Positions 14,045-22,572 of a stretch of 32,388 bases of DNA are shown piece by piece (the stretch's first letter is position 1; every line of letters starts with the position of its first letter). Source of the stretch: Thermoanaerobacter sp. A7A (GTDB lineage: Bacteria > Bacillota > Thermoanaerobacteria > Thermoanaerobacterales > Thermoanaerobacteraceae); assembly GCF_000445185.1 (NCBI RefSeq), contig NZ_AVAF01000092.1:1-32388 (forward strand). Direction: 5' to 3'. The notes below the pieces were generated by a model, which was not told where the DNA came from, did not search any database, and saw nothing but the letters and a program-made list of their open reading frames with translations. The translations under genes were made by a program, and so were the position numbers.

Positions 14045-15013
14045 TTACAACGATTTTACACCATGTACTAGTAAATATTTTACTTCTTCTAATGTTGGCA
14101 TTGCAGGAATTGCTCCTCTTTTAGTTGTACATAGGCCACCGGTAGCATTAGCAAAGTCAATAATTTTTTCGAGTTCTTGAGTTTTTAATTTCTCTATGGG
14201 ATAATCTATTTTTGATATATTATAAAGAACTCCTCCTAAAAAAGCATCTCCAGCTCCTGTTGTATCTACCACATTTACACGATATGCAGGTATATGTCCT
14301 GTGCCCGATGTATGTCTATAATAGCAACCTTTTGCTCCTAAAGTTACTAAAACTAGTTTTATCCCCATATCAAATAATGTTTTACTGCCATATTCCAAGT
14401 TTGATTCTCCAGTTAGAAATTGTAGTTCGTCTTCAGATAGTTTCACTATATCTGCATATTGTAATCCCAAAACCATTTCTTTTTTCGCAACAGTTTCATT
14501 TTCCCATAAAGGTGGCCTCCAATTTGGGTCATATGAAATAATTTTTTTATTTTGTTTTGCATATTCAATAGCTTTTAATGTGGCACTTCTCGCAGGTTCA
14601 TCTGTCATAGATAAAGACCCAAAATGAAATATTTTTCCTTTTTCTATCAAATCCAGTTCAATATCCTCTTCTTCCAACATTGTGTCAGCTCCCGGATTTC
14701 GATAAAAAGTAAAGCTTCTGTCTCCTTTGTCATCAAGATGTACAAAAGCAAGAGTTGTATTTGCTTTTGTAGTAAATTCTAAACCGTCAGTATTAATTTG
14801 ATTATTTTCAAGCACTTTTTTTAAAAAATATCCAAATTGGTCATCACCTACTTTACCTATAAAAGCACCTTTTCCTCCTAATTTTGTAACAGCAGTTAAC
14901 ACGTTTGCAGGTGCTCCCCCAGGATTCATTTCAAATAGTGTATTTCCATTATCAGAAAACCCTGCAGGAGTAAAATCAATCAGCAACTCACCTAAAGCTA
15001 TAACATCATACAT
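14045..15013 (-). CDS. scrK: PfkB-family fructokinase
   Basis: The 322-residue ribokinase-fold kinase has the N-terminal sugar-site motif GELLIDFTP, the glycine-rich GGAPANVLTAVTKLG (PfkB signature 1 region, near residue 30) and the C-terminal DTTGAGDAFLGGVLY with the catalytic aspartate near residue 250. The best match is fructokinase (fructose + ATP to fructose 6-phosphate). ATG at 15013 was chosen because GGGGTG lies 6 bases upstream. It follows the GH32 gene by 66 bases on the same strand, so fructose released from sucrose is phosphorylated directly. Confidence 0.88.
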   Translation of the reverse strand: MYDVIALGELLIDFTPAGFSDNGNTLFEMNPGGAPANVLTAVTKLGGKGAFIGKVGDDQFGYFLKKVLENNQINTDGLEFTTKANTTLAFVHLDDKGDRSFTFYRNPGADTMLEEEDIELDLIEKGKIFHFGSLSMTDEPARSATLKAIEYAKQNKKIISYDPNWRPPLWENETVAKKEMVLGLQYADIVKLSEDELQFLTGESNLEYGSKTLFDMGIKLVLVTLGAKGCYYRHTSGTGHIPAYRVNVVDTTGAGDAFLGGVLYNISKIDYPIEKLKTQELEKIIDFANATGGLCTTKRGAIPAMPTLEEVKYLLVHGVKSL

Positions 15014-15079
15014 TATAATCACCCCACACAGATTTTATTTTACACTGTGGTAACGCTCACTTTAAATTTATCAATAAAT

Positions 15080-16555
15080 TTAATCTACAACAATATCCCA
15101 TTTATTTAAATAATTAATTTTGCATTCCCCTTTGGAATATACAGATATATTCACTGAATTTTTGCTAGGATATATCCTTCCACTCATTACTTTTTCCCAA
15201 TCATTAATAAATATCTCAACCGAACTTACATCTACAAATACTCTGAGTTTAAGTTTATTATTTTTTAAAGCTACATTTATTTTCCTTTCTCCTTTAGGTC
15301 CTATACCTGATTTATTGCGGTCAAATATAAATAATGATTCATCTCTTTTATATGATAAAATAGTTTCTTCATTGTCTCCTTTTCTTATTTTTAAACCAAA
15401 TTCCTCTGCTTTACCCCCCTCAAACTCAACTTCAAGTTCATAACAGTCACCATATGTGTCTAAGTTTTTTTCTCCATCTATCTTTAAGTTTATAAGCTTA
15501 TAATGATTTTTTCTGTAGTTTTCTATTTCTTTAATCGGCCTAAAATATAATTTACCATTAACCATTAAAATTTCCCTTGGTAATGTCATGGCTCCAGCCC
15601 AATTATGGCCTCTTTCCTGTGTTGGCATAACTTCCCCCCACATATCCATCCATGCAACCATAAGCCTTCTTCCCAATTTATCACTAGTAGTTTGTGGAGC
15701 ATAAAAGTCAAATCCATAGTCAATCTGTTGATAACCATCAATATCAAACTTAAATATCCCTTTGTTTATGTCTAAATCTCCAATAAAATATATAGATGAG
15801 TGAGTACTATTAAAATCATTCCCTCTAGTTTTTATATGTTCTGCAGATACCATCAGTACATGCCTGCCCTGTAATTCAAATAAATCAGGACATTCCCAAT
15901 TGTAACCTGTGTTTTCATTCCCTCTCGCAAGTATATTTACAAAATCCCAATCTTTTAAATTTGTTGATTTATACAATAATACCTGCCCGTGTCCATTTCC
16001 ATCATTTGAACCTAACATCATGTAATAATATTGTCCGTTTTTAAAAACTTTAGGGTCTCTAAAATCCTTTTTACTTGCTTCTTCTGGAATTTGCTTTTCT
16101 CCAATTACAGGATTTTTACTATATTTTACGAAATTAATACCATCTTTCGAGTAAGCCAAATTTTGAACCTGCTTATAATTTTTACTCTTATCAGGTCCTG
16201 TATATATGTGTCCAGTATACAGCAAACATAACATATCGTCTTTTTCAATGGCACTACCTGAAAAACACCCATCTTTGTCAAAATCATCTCCCGGCACTAA
16301 CGCTATTGGAAGATAAGTCCATTTAACCAAATCCTTACTAATCGCATGCCCCCAATGCATCGGCCCCCAAACTGCATCATAAGGGTTGTGCTGATAAAAC
16401 AAATGGTAATTATCCTTGTAATATATAAATCCATTAGGGTCATTAATCCAACCATATTCACCCATTAGATGGTATTTCAATCTATATTGTAAATTTAATC
16501 TACTCTTATTTGCTTGAATATACTTATTTGCATCATTTATATTTCTCAATTCCAA
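15080..16555 (-). CDS. scrB: GH32 beta-fructofuranosidase / sucrose(-6-phosphate) hydrolase
   Basis: The 491-residue glycoside hydrolase family 32 enzyme has all three acidic landmarks: WINDPNG (nucleophile D39), FRDP (transition-state stabiliser D167) and WECPD (acid/base E221). A C-terminal beta-sandwich domain follows from about residue 345. No signal peptide is present, so it acts in the cytosol. TTG at 16555 has GGAGG 8 bases upstream. It directly follows two ABC permease genes. ABC import delivers unphosphorylated sugar, so free sucrose or short fructosides are more likely substrates than sucrose 6-phosphate, despite the usual name. Confidence 0.92.
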   Translation of the reverse strand: MELRNINDANKYIQANKSRLNLQYRLKYHLMGEYGWINDPNGFIYYKDNYHLFYQHNPYDAVWGPMHWGHAISKDLVKWTYLPIALVPGDDFDKDGCFSGSAIEKDDMLCLLYTGHIYTGPDKSKNYKQVQNLAYSKDGINFVKYSKNPVIGEKQIPEEASKKDFRDPKVFKNGQYYYMMLGSNDGNGHGQVLLYKSTNLKDWDFVNILARGNENTGYNWECPDLFELQGRHVLMVSAEHIKTRGNDFNSTHSSIYFIGDLDINKGIFKFDIDGYQQIDYGFDFYAPQTTSDKLGRRLMVAWMDMWGEVMPTQERGHNWAGAMTLPREILMVNGKLYFRPIKEIENYRKNHYKLINLKIDGEKNLDTYGDCYELEVEFEGGKAEEFGLKIRKGDNEETILSYKRDESLFIFDRNKSGIGPKGERKINVALKNNKLKLRVFVDVSSVEIFINDWEKVMSGRIYPSKNSVNISVYSKGECKINYLNKWDIVVD

Positions 16556-16574
16556 TTCTACTACCTCCAGACCT

Positions 16575-17402
16575 TTATTTTATTGAACCCTTTAAAACGC
16601 CTTCTATAATCTGCTTTTGCATTAGTAAATATACAATTATTACAGGAATTGTAGCTAACATAAGAGCTGCCATAGCAGGCCCATATTCAATCGTGTAAGT
16701 TCCATAAAAATAGAAAACAGATAGCGGTAAAGTTCTCTGCTCTGGTGCCATAAGTACTAAATATGGCAATAGAAAGTCATTCCATATCCATAATATATCC
16801 AATATAGCTATTGTTGTTGTTACTGGCTTTAAAAGCGGAAAAACAATTTTAAAGAAAGTCTGAAGCTGGCTGCATCCATCAATAGTAGCAGCTTCTTCTA
16901 ATTCCAATGGTATACTCTTTATAAAACCGTGATACATAAATACAGCCAAAGATGCACCAAAACCTACATACATATAAATCAATGCCCATTTGCTATTCAT
17001 CATCCCGATAGAACCATATATTTTTACAAGGGGTATCATTATCCCTTGGAAAGGAATAATCATAGACGCCACCATAAAAAAGAACATAAACTGATTGAAC
17101 TTCCACTTTTTTCTCACAAATATATAAGCAGTCATTGATGACAGCAATGTAATCAAAAATACACTAAAAGCAGTTATAATCAAAGAATTCAAAAAAGCAT
17201 GCATATAATTCATTTTTGTAAAAGCATCAATGTAATTGCTTAAATTCAGCACCGACGGAAGCTTGAGTGGGTTTTCTAGTATTTCCTTTCTCTCTTTAAA
17301 GGAATTAATTAAAACTATAAAAAATGGAAATATATAAAGTACCAAAAAAATACTTAAAGCAAAAAATTTTATTCCATTAAGTAGGCGATTATTCTTTTCC
17401 AT
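16575..17402 (-). CDS. carbohydrate ABC transporter permease, MalG type
   Basis: The roughly 275-residue membrane protein has six predicted helices and the EAA loop for ATPase docking, LELEEAATIDGCSQLQTFFKI near residue 190. The gene overlaps the stop of the upstream permease (TGATG). The ATG at 17402 has GGTGG 7 bases upstream; a TTG at 17405 is the alternative. It pairs with the MalF-type protein to form the channel. No ATP-binding gene is present in the locus. Confidence 0.9.
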   Translation of the reverse strand: MEKNNRLLNGIKFFALSIFLVLYIFPFFIVLINSFKERKEILENPLKLPSVLNLSNYIDAFTKMNYMHAFLNSLIITAFSVFLITLLSSMTAYIFVRKKWKFNQFMFFFMVASMIIPFQGIMIPLVKIYGSIGMMNSKWALIYMYVGFGASLAVFMYHGFIKSIPLELEEAATIDGCSQLQTFFKIVFPLLKPVTTTIAILDILWIWNDFLLPYLVLMAPEQRTLPLSVFYFYGTYTIEYGPAMAALMLATIPVIIVYLLMQKQIIEGVLKGSIK

Positions 17403-18292
17403 CAATTTTCCACCTCCAGCTTTTTGCTAAAATACACTTGAAGCAACGTCACAGCCGCTACCACAAAAAAGAGGAAAAACGCCTCTGCTTGACCAATACC
17501 ATACTGTTGACTTAAAAAAGCAGTGTTATATATATGAAGTGATATGAGTTCGGTGCTTTTGTAAGGCCCTCCATTTGTCAAAGCCAAGTTTATATCGTAA
17601 ACCATAAACCCTCTTTGTAAAGTCAAAAAAACACTTATAGTAAAAGAAGGCGCCATTAACGGAAGTATTACATTTTTTAATCTTTGATAAAAATTTGCAC
17701 CGTCTATACTTGCCGCCTCTAACAAATCTCTCGGTATATTCATAAAACCTGAAATATATATCACCATCATATAACCAGTATACTGCCAAACTGTCACAAT
17801 AACCAAAGCCCAAAAAGCTTTGTCAGGATCTGACAGCCAAGAACCTGACAAAATCGGTATATCATATGATTTTCCTAAATATACTAAAATGTTTGAAAAA
17901 ATAAATTGCCATATAAAGCCTAATAATATCCCGCCTATCAAATTGGGAGTAAAAAATCCTGCTCTAAAGAAATTTTGGCCTTTTACGCCACTTGTCAACA
18001 TATATGCTAAGAAAAATGCTATAACGTTAATTAATATTACTGTGAAAAATACATATTTTAATGTCAATAAAAAAGATGTCCAAAATACTTTGTCTTTGAA
18101 TGCTTGTAAATAATTTTGAAAACCTACAAAAGAATGTGTAGCAGAAATACCGTTCCAATCAGTAAAAGTTAAATATATTCCATATAAAAACGGTAGTATT
18201 ATTACTGTGAGAAAAGCAAAGGTAGTAGGTCCTGCAAATATCAAGTACGTTTTGAGTTTAGCCAACAAAGTTTTTTCTTGATTCACATTCAT
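17402..18292 (-). CDS. carbohydrate ABC transporter permease, MalF type
   Basis: The roughly 296-residue membrane protein has six helices and the EAA loop RDLLEAASIDGANFYQRLKNV near residue 205. The frame opens with GTG at 18304, but that codon precedes the AAGGAGG ribosome site, so the real start is ATG 18292 or, with better spacing (8 bases), GTG 18286. It is separated from the binding-protein gene by a strong hairpin. It belongs to the CUT1 group for di- and oligosaccharides, in agreement with a sucrose-type substrate. Confidence 0.9.
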   Translation of the reverse strand: MNVNQEKTLLAKLKTYLIFAGPTTFAFLTVIILPFLYGIYLTFTDWNGISATHSFVGFQNYLQAFKDKVFWTSFLLTLKYVFFTVILINVIAFFLAYMLTSGVKGQNFFRAGFFTPNLIGGILLGFIWQFIFSNILVYLGKSYDIPILSGSWLSDPDKAFWALVIVTVWQYTGYMMVIYISGFMNIPRDLLEAASIDGANFYQRLKNVILPLMAPSFTISVFLTLQRGFMVYDINLALTNGGPYKSTELISLHIYNTAFLSQQYGIGQAEAFFLFFVVAAVTLLQVYFSKKLEVEN

Positions 18293-18313
18293 ATCCTCCT
18301 TCACACTTTTATA

Positions 18314-18354
18314 TTGAATAACGGATAGACAATAACATTCTATCCGTTATTCAA
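18314..18354 (-). terminator. perfect 16-bp hairpin between binding-protein and permease genes
   Basis: The arms TTGAATAACGGATAGA (18314-18329) and its exact complement (18339-18354) have a 9-base loop. No T-run follows. In ABC operons such hairpins stabilise the binding-protein message and lower permease expression, which is the likely role here. Confidence 0.7.
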
Positions 18355-18368
18355 TCAAACCTTACATA

Positions 18369-19688
18369 TTATTGAATATTTTTCCAATAATTTTCTATTT
18401 CGTTAATCAAGCCTTTTCTGTCAATTTTGCCTGCCAAATACTTCTGCATTGAAGCTCCTAACTTTGACCAATGGTCAGGTGGCAATGTAGTCATAAACTC
18501 TAAAGTATTACCACTCTTAACATACTGCAAAATAGATTTAGCAAGGGGATCTTGCGGTTGTAAAGTTATATTTTTAAATGCAGGTATAATGTTAAGTTTG
18601 TTCACAAGCATGTCTTGACCTGTAGAGCTGTATACCAACCAATCTAAAAATTTCTTAGCTGCATCTTGCTGCTCAGCACTATTTTGTGTTTTATCTATGC
18701 CGATAAATTTTGTTACACCTACAGGTATACCTGAATTACCATAGTCATCTGGGTTATTGCTGATTGGTACAGGTATAAAGCCGTATTGTCCATTTGCAGT
18801 ATCAAATTCTTTTATCTGTGGCCATGCCCAATTTCCCATAAACCAAAATCCAACTTCACCTTTACCAATAAGCTCTGGTCCTCTATCATAAGTCGGAGAT
18901 AATGGATCATTTTTATCTATGTTGTACTTTTTCATCATGTCAAAAGTCTCCATTAAGCCATTAAACACTTTATTATTTGCTAAATCAACTTTTCCAGCTT
19001 TTAAGTCTGATAAAAATTGAGCTACTTGAGCAGGATCTTTAGATTGGGCTGCATATGCTATTGGAAGGAAATGTCCGCCCAAAGACCAATCCATTGGAGA
19101 AATTTCTAGTGCGTTAGCACCTGTTGCTTCTACTTTTTTAAATGCTTCTTCTAAAGCATCTCGCGTCTTTATAGAACTCGGATCAAAGTTTCCACCATAA
19201 GCTTTGTCCAGTACAGCCTTGTTGTAAATAAGTCCATATCCTTCAACAGCAAATGGGAACGCTATAACCTTTCCATCCACTGTAGCTGCATTTAAAGCAC
19301 CATCTATTGCATCTTTTACCCACTTTTCACTGCTTAAATCTAAGAATTTATCTTTGAATTTTGCTATATCACCTGGATCTAACATTGCCATTGTCGGTGC
19401 ATTACCAGATGCATACATGGAGGTAACCTTTTCAAAAGGTGACTGACCGGCTGCTGCAGGAATGACTTCTACAGTAATATTCGGATTTTCTTTTGTAAAA
19501 GCTTTAGCTGCATCTTCTAATTGAGCCTGAATTTCCCCCTTAGAATTTAGCAAAGTAATTTTTACAGTCTTTGTTGCCGTGGCAGTACTATTACTTTCTC
19601 CATTATTGCTGCTTTTTGTACCACAGCCTGCCATGAGCGAAAAAACCAATGCAAACGTCAACATAATGGATAAAATTTTTCTTTTCAT
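18369..19688 (-). CDS. sugar ABC transporter substrate-binding lipoprotein (CUT1 type)
   Basis: The 439-residue extracellular binding protein has a lipoprotein signal ending LMAGC (about residues 18-22) and a Ser/Asn/Thr linker. The family-1 solute-binding fold follows, with VKITLLNSKGEIQAQLEDAA, GNAPTMAML, FPFAVEGYGLIYNK, and GEVGFWFMGNWAWPQI near residue 280. The ATG has AAGGGG 8 bases before it. It is the first gene of the operon, directly behind the best promoter in the window, which is covered by LacI-type operators. By its neighbours it binds sucrose or a fructo-oligosaccharide. Confidence 0.92.
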   Translation of the reverse strand: MKRKILSIMLTFALVFSLMAGCGTKSSNNGESNSTATATKTVKITLLNSKGEIQAQLEDAAKAFTKENPNITVEVIPAAAGQSPFEKVTSMYASGNAPTMAMLDPGDIAKFKDKFLDLSSEKWVKDAIDGALNAATVDGKVIAFPFAVEGYGLIYNKAVLDKAYGGNFDPSSIKTRDALEEAFKKVEATGANALEISPMDWSLGGHFLPIAYAAQSKDPAQVAQFLSDLKAGKVDLANNKVFNGLMETFDMMKKYNIDKNDPLSPTYDRGPELIGKGEVGFWFMGNWAWPQIKEFDTANGQYGFIPVPISNNPDDYGNSGIPVGVTKFIGIDKTQNSAEQQDAAKKFLDWLVYSSTGQDMLVNKLNIIPAFKNITLQPQDPLAKSILQYVKSGNTLEFMTTLPPDHWSKLGASMQKYLAGKIDRKGLINEIENYWKNIQ

Positions 19689-19727
19689 GACAATCCCCTT
19701 TCTTTGAAATCTTTTTAATTTACTTTT

Positions 19728-19756
19728 ATTATACTTGATTAATTTTTATATGTCAA
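19728..19756 (-). promoter_or_regulatory. consensus promoter of the sucrose/fructoside operon
   Basis: The minus strand reads TTGACA (19751-19756), a 17-base spacer, and TATAAT (19728-19733), a full consensus promoter. The -35 box is half of operator 1. Confidence 0.85.
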
Positions 19757-19766
19757 CCGTTTGACA
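19751..19766. promoter_or_regulatory. LacI-type operator 1, TGTCAACCGTTTGACA
   Basis: The arms TGTCAA and TTGACA flank a CG-centred core, as in LacI/GalR-family operators. It covers the -35 box, so binding would block transcription. The LacI-type gene at 12914-13888 is the natural candidate. Confidence 0.75.
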
Positions 19767-19783
19767 TAAATTTTTTGATAAAA

Positions 19784-19810
19784 TGTCAACCGTTTATAAT
19801 ACGGTTGACA
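19784..19810. promoter_or_regulatory. LacI-type half-site pair with an 11-base longer centre
   Basis: The arms TGTCAACCGT (19784-19793) and ACGGTTGACA (19801-19810) are exact complements separated by TTATAAT. They carry the same half-sites as operator 1, but the repeat is 27 rather than 16 bases long, i.e. about one helical turn wider. Confidence 0.6.
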
Positions 19811-19829
19811 TTTTTGAAACTTATTAATA

Positions 19830-20594
19830 TTATAATAGATTGTATCTTGCTATTTTGTTAATTTGTTCAACTAATCGTTCTACCTTTTCCTTTTGGGAAG
19901 ATTCAAATCGTGACTTAAAAACATTAGAGCCAGATATATTAATAGATAAATTTAATAACCTAGTTTCTTCCTCGCTAATGTACGTATTTAACCACGTGTA
20001 CAACAATTATAGTAGATATTTTGAATGGGACACATCCTCCTTATTTGCCACTCTTGTTTTAATTTTCTCCAAAGAATTTTCAATGATATTTTTTGTTAAA
20101 ATTGAGAATTTATCTTTGTTTTCTAAAAGAAACCTGTGAGACTCTTCTCCGCCAATCTCTCCAAGAGCCCAAACAATAACCTGTTCAATATATGGGTCCT
20201 TTTTACTGCCCTTCAACAAAATCTTTATCAGCCTGTAAAATATCTATCAATATATGCATTTGGTATTTATCTCTTTCACTTAAATAATCACAAACAAGGC
20301 ATTTGTTTTTTGTTTCTTTTTTCCTTTTTTTCTTTAAAGATTTTCGTTTCTCCGTAATTTGCTGTAATTTATAAGTGACGTTCTCTTTTAATGCGATTGC
20401 CAAACCCAATTTATCATATGAATTATTCAATAATTCCAAATGATAATGGCAAAAATTTGTCTCTCTTATTTTGACATACATTTCAGGGTCTTTTAAAACC
20501 TCATCTTCAAACAAATGCTCACAATAGGCTTTTTCTTCGTCTTTTATAACCTTGCATATTGGACAACCTCCCTTATATTTTTCAAAAACCTCAT
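19830..20594 (-). pseudogene. decayed gene for a CPxC/HEAT-like protein (DUF6062-like N-terminus)
   Basis: Three minus-strand pieces join into one ancestral frame. The first (about 20594-20205) has no start codon. It encodes GGCPICKVIKDEEKAYCEHL, RETNFCHYH and KNKCLVCDYLSERDKY, resembling DUF6062 proteins. At about 20210 a one-base shift leads into KKDPYIEQVIVWALGEIGG, a HEAT-like repeat. That piece ends at an in-frame TAA (20007-20009), after which the same frame continues (YTWLNTYISEEETRLL) to a stop at 19830-19832. An upstream ATG at 20573 would be in frame if the T-run after it had one more base. Start loss, frameshift and nonsense codon together argue for a pseudogene. The family name is tentative. 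Confidence 0.6.
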
Positions 20595-20611
20595 CCTCTC
20601 TTTTTTGTCAA

Positions 20612-20652
20612 ATAAACAAAAATGGCTTCTACGAAAGCGCGTAGAAGCCATT
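20612..20652 (-). terminator. strong intrinsic terminator in the leader of the decayed gene
   Basis: On the minus strand a perfect 13-bp stem (AATGGCTTCTACG / CGTAGAAGCCATT, arms 20640-20652 and 20621-20633) with a 6-base loop is followed by TTTGTTTATT. It lies before, not after, the decayed gene, so it would act as an attenuator. Confidence 0.75.
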
Positions 20653-20691
20653 AGCCTTCACGGCAATAAGGTGAGCTTCATCACCCTTATT
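20640..20691 (-). ncRNA. riboswitch-like structured leader upstream of the terminator
   Basis: Read on the minus strand, a -10 TATAAT (20711-20716) is followed by a stem AATAAGGGTGA / TCACCTTATT with loop TGAAGC. Next come a small stem GCC-GTGAA-GGC and the terminator arm. The loop GAAGC is complementary to GCTTC in the 5' terminator arm, so a pseudoknot could compete with termination. I could not match it to a known riboswitch class. Alternatively the elements are back-to-back terminators, since the first stem followed by TTTAATTTTT also works on the plus strand. Confidence 0.4.
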
Positions 20692-20829
20692 TAATTTTTC
20701 TCTATAATATATTATACATTTTTTAAACAAAAACACAAGTGAAAAGGCTATATATTAAAAACTGTTTTTCGGTTTGGATTTATGATTTTTGCTTAACATT
20801 TAATAAATCTTAATTATTTTTATCTTTTT

Positions 20830-20869
20830 ATCTAATTATACCACAAAAATATCTATGGTATAATTAGAT
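20830..20869. promoter_or_regulatory. 14-bp inverted repeat over the penicillin-binding protein promoter
   Basis: The arms ATCTAATTATACCA (20830-20843) and TGGTATAATTAGAT (20856-20869) are exact complements with a 12-base centre. The right arm contains the plus-strand -10 TATAAT (20859-20864), about 45 bases before the start codon. No good -35 is visible. This may be an operator for an unknown regulator. Confidence 0.6.
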
Positions 20870-20909
20870 TGGATAAACAAAATCTTTATAAAAAGGGGTT
20901 AGAATAAAA

Positions 20910-22571
20910 TTGACATCATATGTAAAAAAACGAACATTTACCATATTTATCTTTTTTACTATTATGATTTTCGCCCTTATCGTAAGGCTTATATGGATAC
21001 AGGGTATAAACTCTGAAAAACTTGCCATGGCAGTCGAAAGGCAAAGTACTGCTGATATCATATTAAAGCCTCAACGGGGTAATATTTATGATGTAAACGG
21101 GAATATTCTTGCTTGTAATGTTCCAGCAGGAGATGTATTTGCGGCTCCTAAATTTATAAAAAATCCACAAAAAGTTTCAGAAGAACTCTATAAATATTTA
21201 AATATGGACAAGGACTCACTTTATAAAATTCTTTCAAATAAAGACTCAGAATGGGCTGTACTTGGTAGGTCCATTTCTCTAGAAGATATAAACAAAATAA
21301 AAAGTCTTAACATACCAGGGATATATGTAGAAGATACTTTTATGAGAAACTATCCCAACGGTAAAATGCTATCACAAGTATTGGGTTTTGTAGGAATTGA
21401 TGGGAACGGTTTGTATGGTCTTGAATATTCTTTAGATAAATACTTAAGTGGTATCCCTGGTCGTGAAATCTCTCTTGTTGATGCAGAAGGTAGAAAAATA
21501 GGACTCCCAAGCAAGCTTTACAAACCTACAAATGGTGATAATATTGTCCTTACAATTGATTCTGTAATACAAAGTTATACAGAAAAAGCCATAAAAAATG
21601 GCTATGAAAAGTATAAACCGCAAGATGGTATAACAGCAATAGTCATGAATCCCAAAACAGGTGAAATCCTAGCAATGGCAAATATACCTGACTTTGATCC
21701 TAATAATCCTCAAAAAATATCCTCACAAGACTATTGGTCAAACCCGGCAGTCTCTAGCATTTATGAGCCTGGTTCCGTTTTTAAAGTAATTACTGCTTCT
21801 GCTGCTTTAGAATCAGCGGTAGTAACACCTAATGAGCAATTTGATGACCCTGGTTATTATATTGTATCAGGACGTAGAATTAATAGCTGGACAAAATTAG
21901 GTAAGATAAACTTCGAAGAAGCTATAGAAAAATCTAGTGACACAGTTTTTATGCAGGTAGTAGAACGATTAGGTGTCGATGCCTTTTATAAATACATACA
22001 AGCTTTTGGTTTCGGCACTCCAACAGGAATTGAGCTTCCTGGAGAAGCCAGTGGAATGATTTTGCCAAAGTCAAAGATATATCCTGTCGACCTCGCTACT
22101 ATGTCCTTTGGACAAGGAATCGCTGTAACTCCAATCCAAATGATTACGGCTTTTTCTGCCGTTATAAATGGTGGAAACCTTATGGTCCCACATATTGTAA
22201 AATACATCGAAAACGGCGATAAAATAATTAAAGAATATAAGCCTCAAATAGTTAGACAAGTTATCTCTAAAAAAACTTCCGATACAATGAAGTATATACT
22301 TGAAAAAACAGTAACAGAGGGTACTGGTCAAGCGGCACAAGTACCTGGATATACAGTAGGTGGAAAAACAGGTACAACGGAAAATTATGCTCCAGGAAAA
22401 TACGTAGCATCATTTGCTGGATTTGCACCAGTTGAAAACCCAAAAATTGCCGTATTAGTTCTTGTTAAAAATCCAACGCAAAATGGTCATATGGGAGGAG
22501 AAGTAGCCGCACCAATAGCCCAGGAAATATTAAGAAATACTCTTAGATATTATGACACAGTAAAAAAGTAA
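20910..22571 (+). CDS. class B penicillin-binding protein (FtsI/SpoVD/PBP2-like transpeptidase)
   Basis: The 553-residue D,D-transpeptidase has an N-terminal membrane anchor (residues 8-30), the dimerisation/pedestal domain (PQRGNIYDVNGNILA near residue 52) and a transpeptidase domain. The active-site serine is S289 in SVFK, the second motif is SSD (342-344) and the third KTGT (486-489). SxD in place of the commoner SxN is also found in E. coli PBP2. There is no PASTA domain. The start is TTG at 20910, with AAGGGG 11 bases upstream, rather long. It stands alone, outside any division or sporulation cluster, so whether it serves growth, septation or spore cortex is unclear. Confidence 0.9.
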   Translation: MTSYVKKRTFTIFIFFTIMIFALIVRLIWIQGINSEKLAMAVERQSTADIILKPQRGNIYDVNGNILACNVPAGDVFAAPKFIKNPQKVSEELYKYLNMDKDSLYKILSNKDSEWAVLGRSISLEDINKIKSLNIPGIYVEDTFMRNYPNGKMLSQVLGFVGIDGNGLYGLEYSLDKYLSGIPGREISLVDAEGRKIGLPSKLYKPTNGDNIVLTIDSVIQSYTEKAIKNGYEKYKPQDGITAIVMNPKTGEILAMANIPDFDPNNPQKISSQDYWSNPAVSSIYEPGSVFKVITASAALESAVVTPNEQFDDPGYYIVSGRRINSWTKLGKINFEEAIEKSSDTVFMQVVERLGVDAFYKYIQAFGFGTPTGIELPGEASGMILPKSKIYPVDLATMSFGQGIAVTPIQMITAFSAVINGGNLMVPHIVKYIENGDKIIKEYKPQIVRQVISKKTSDTMKYILEKTVTEGTGQAAQVPGYTVGGKTGTTENYAPGKYVASFAGFAPVENPKIAVLVLVKNPTQNGHMGGEVAAPIAQEILRNTLRYYDTVKK

Positions 22572-22572
22572 A

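Noticed and set aside
18061-18071. ATGTCAATAA half of the CATATG palindrome inside the MalF-type permease gene
   Set aside because: Only half a site lies in coding sequence far from any promoter; expected by chance in A+T-rich DNA.
19761-19800. Plus-strand promoter using TATAAT in the centre of the wide LacI repeat
   Set aside because: No -35 lies at an acceptable distance, and the sequence downstream on that strand has no gene.
20621-20691. Hammerhead-like or known riboswitch match in the structured leader
   Set aside because: TGATGA occurs, but the CUGAUGA and GAAA cores of hammerheads do not, and I found no diagnostic motif of TPP, SAM, cobalamin, lysine, glycine, purine, c-di-GMP, ZTP or fluoride switches.
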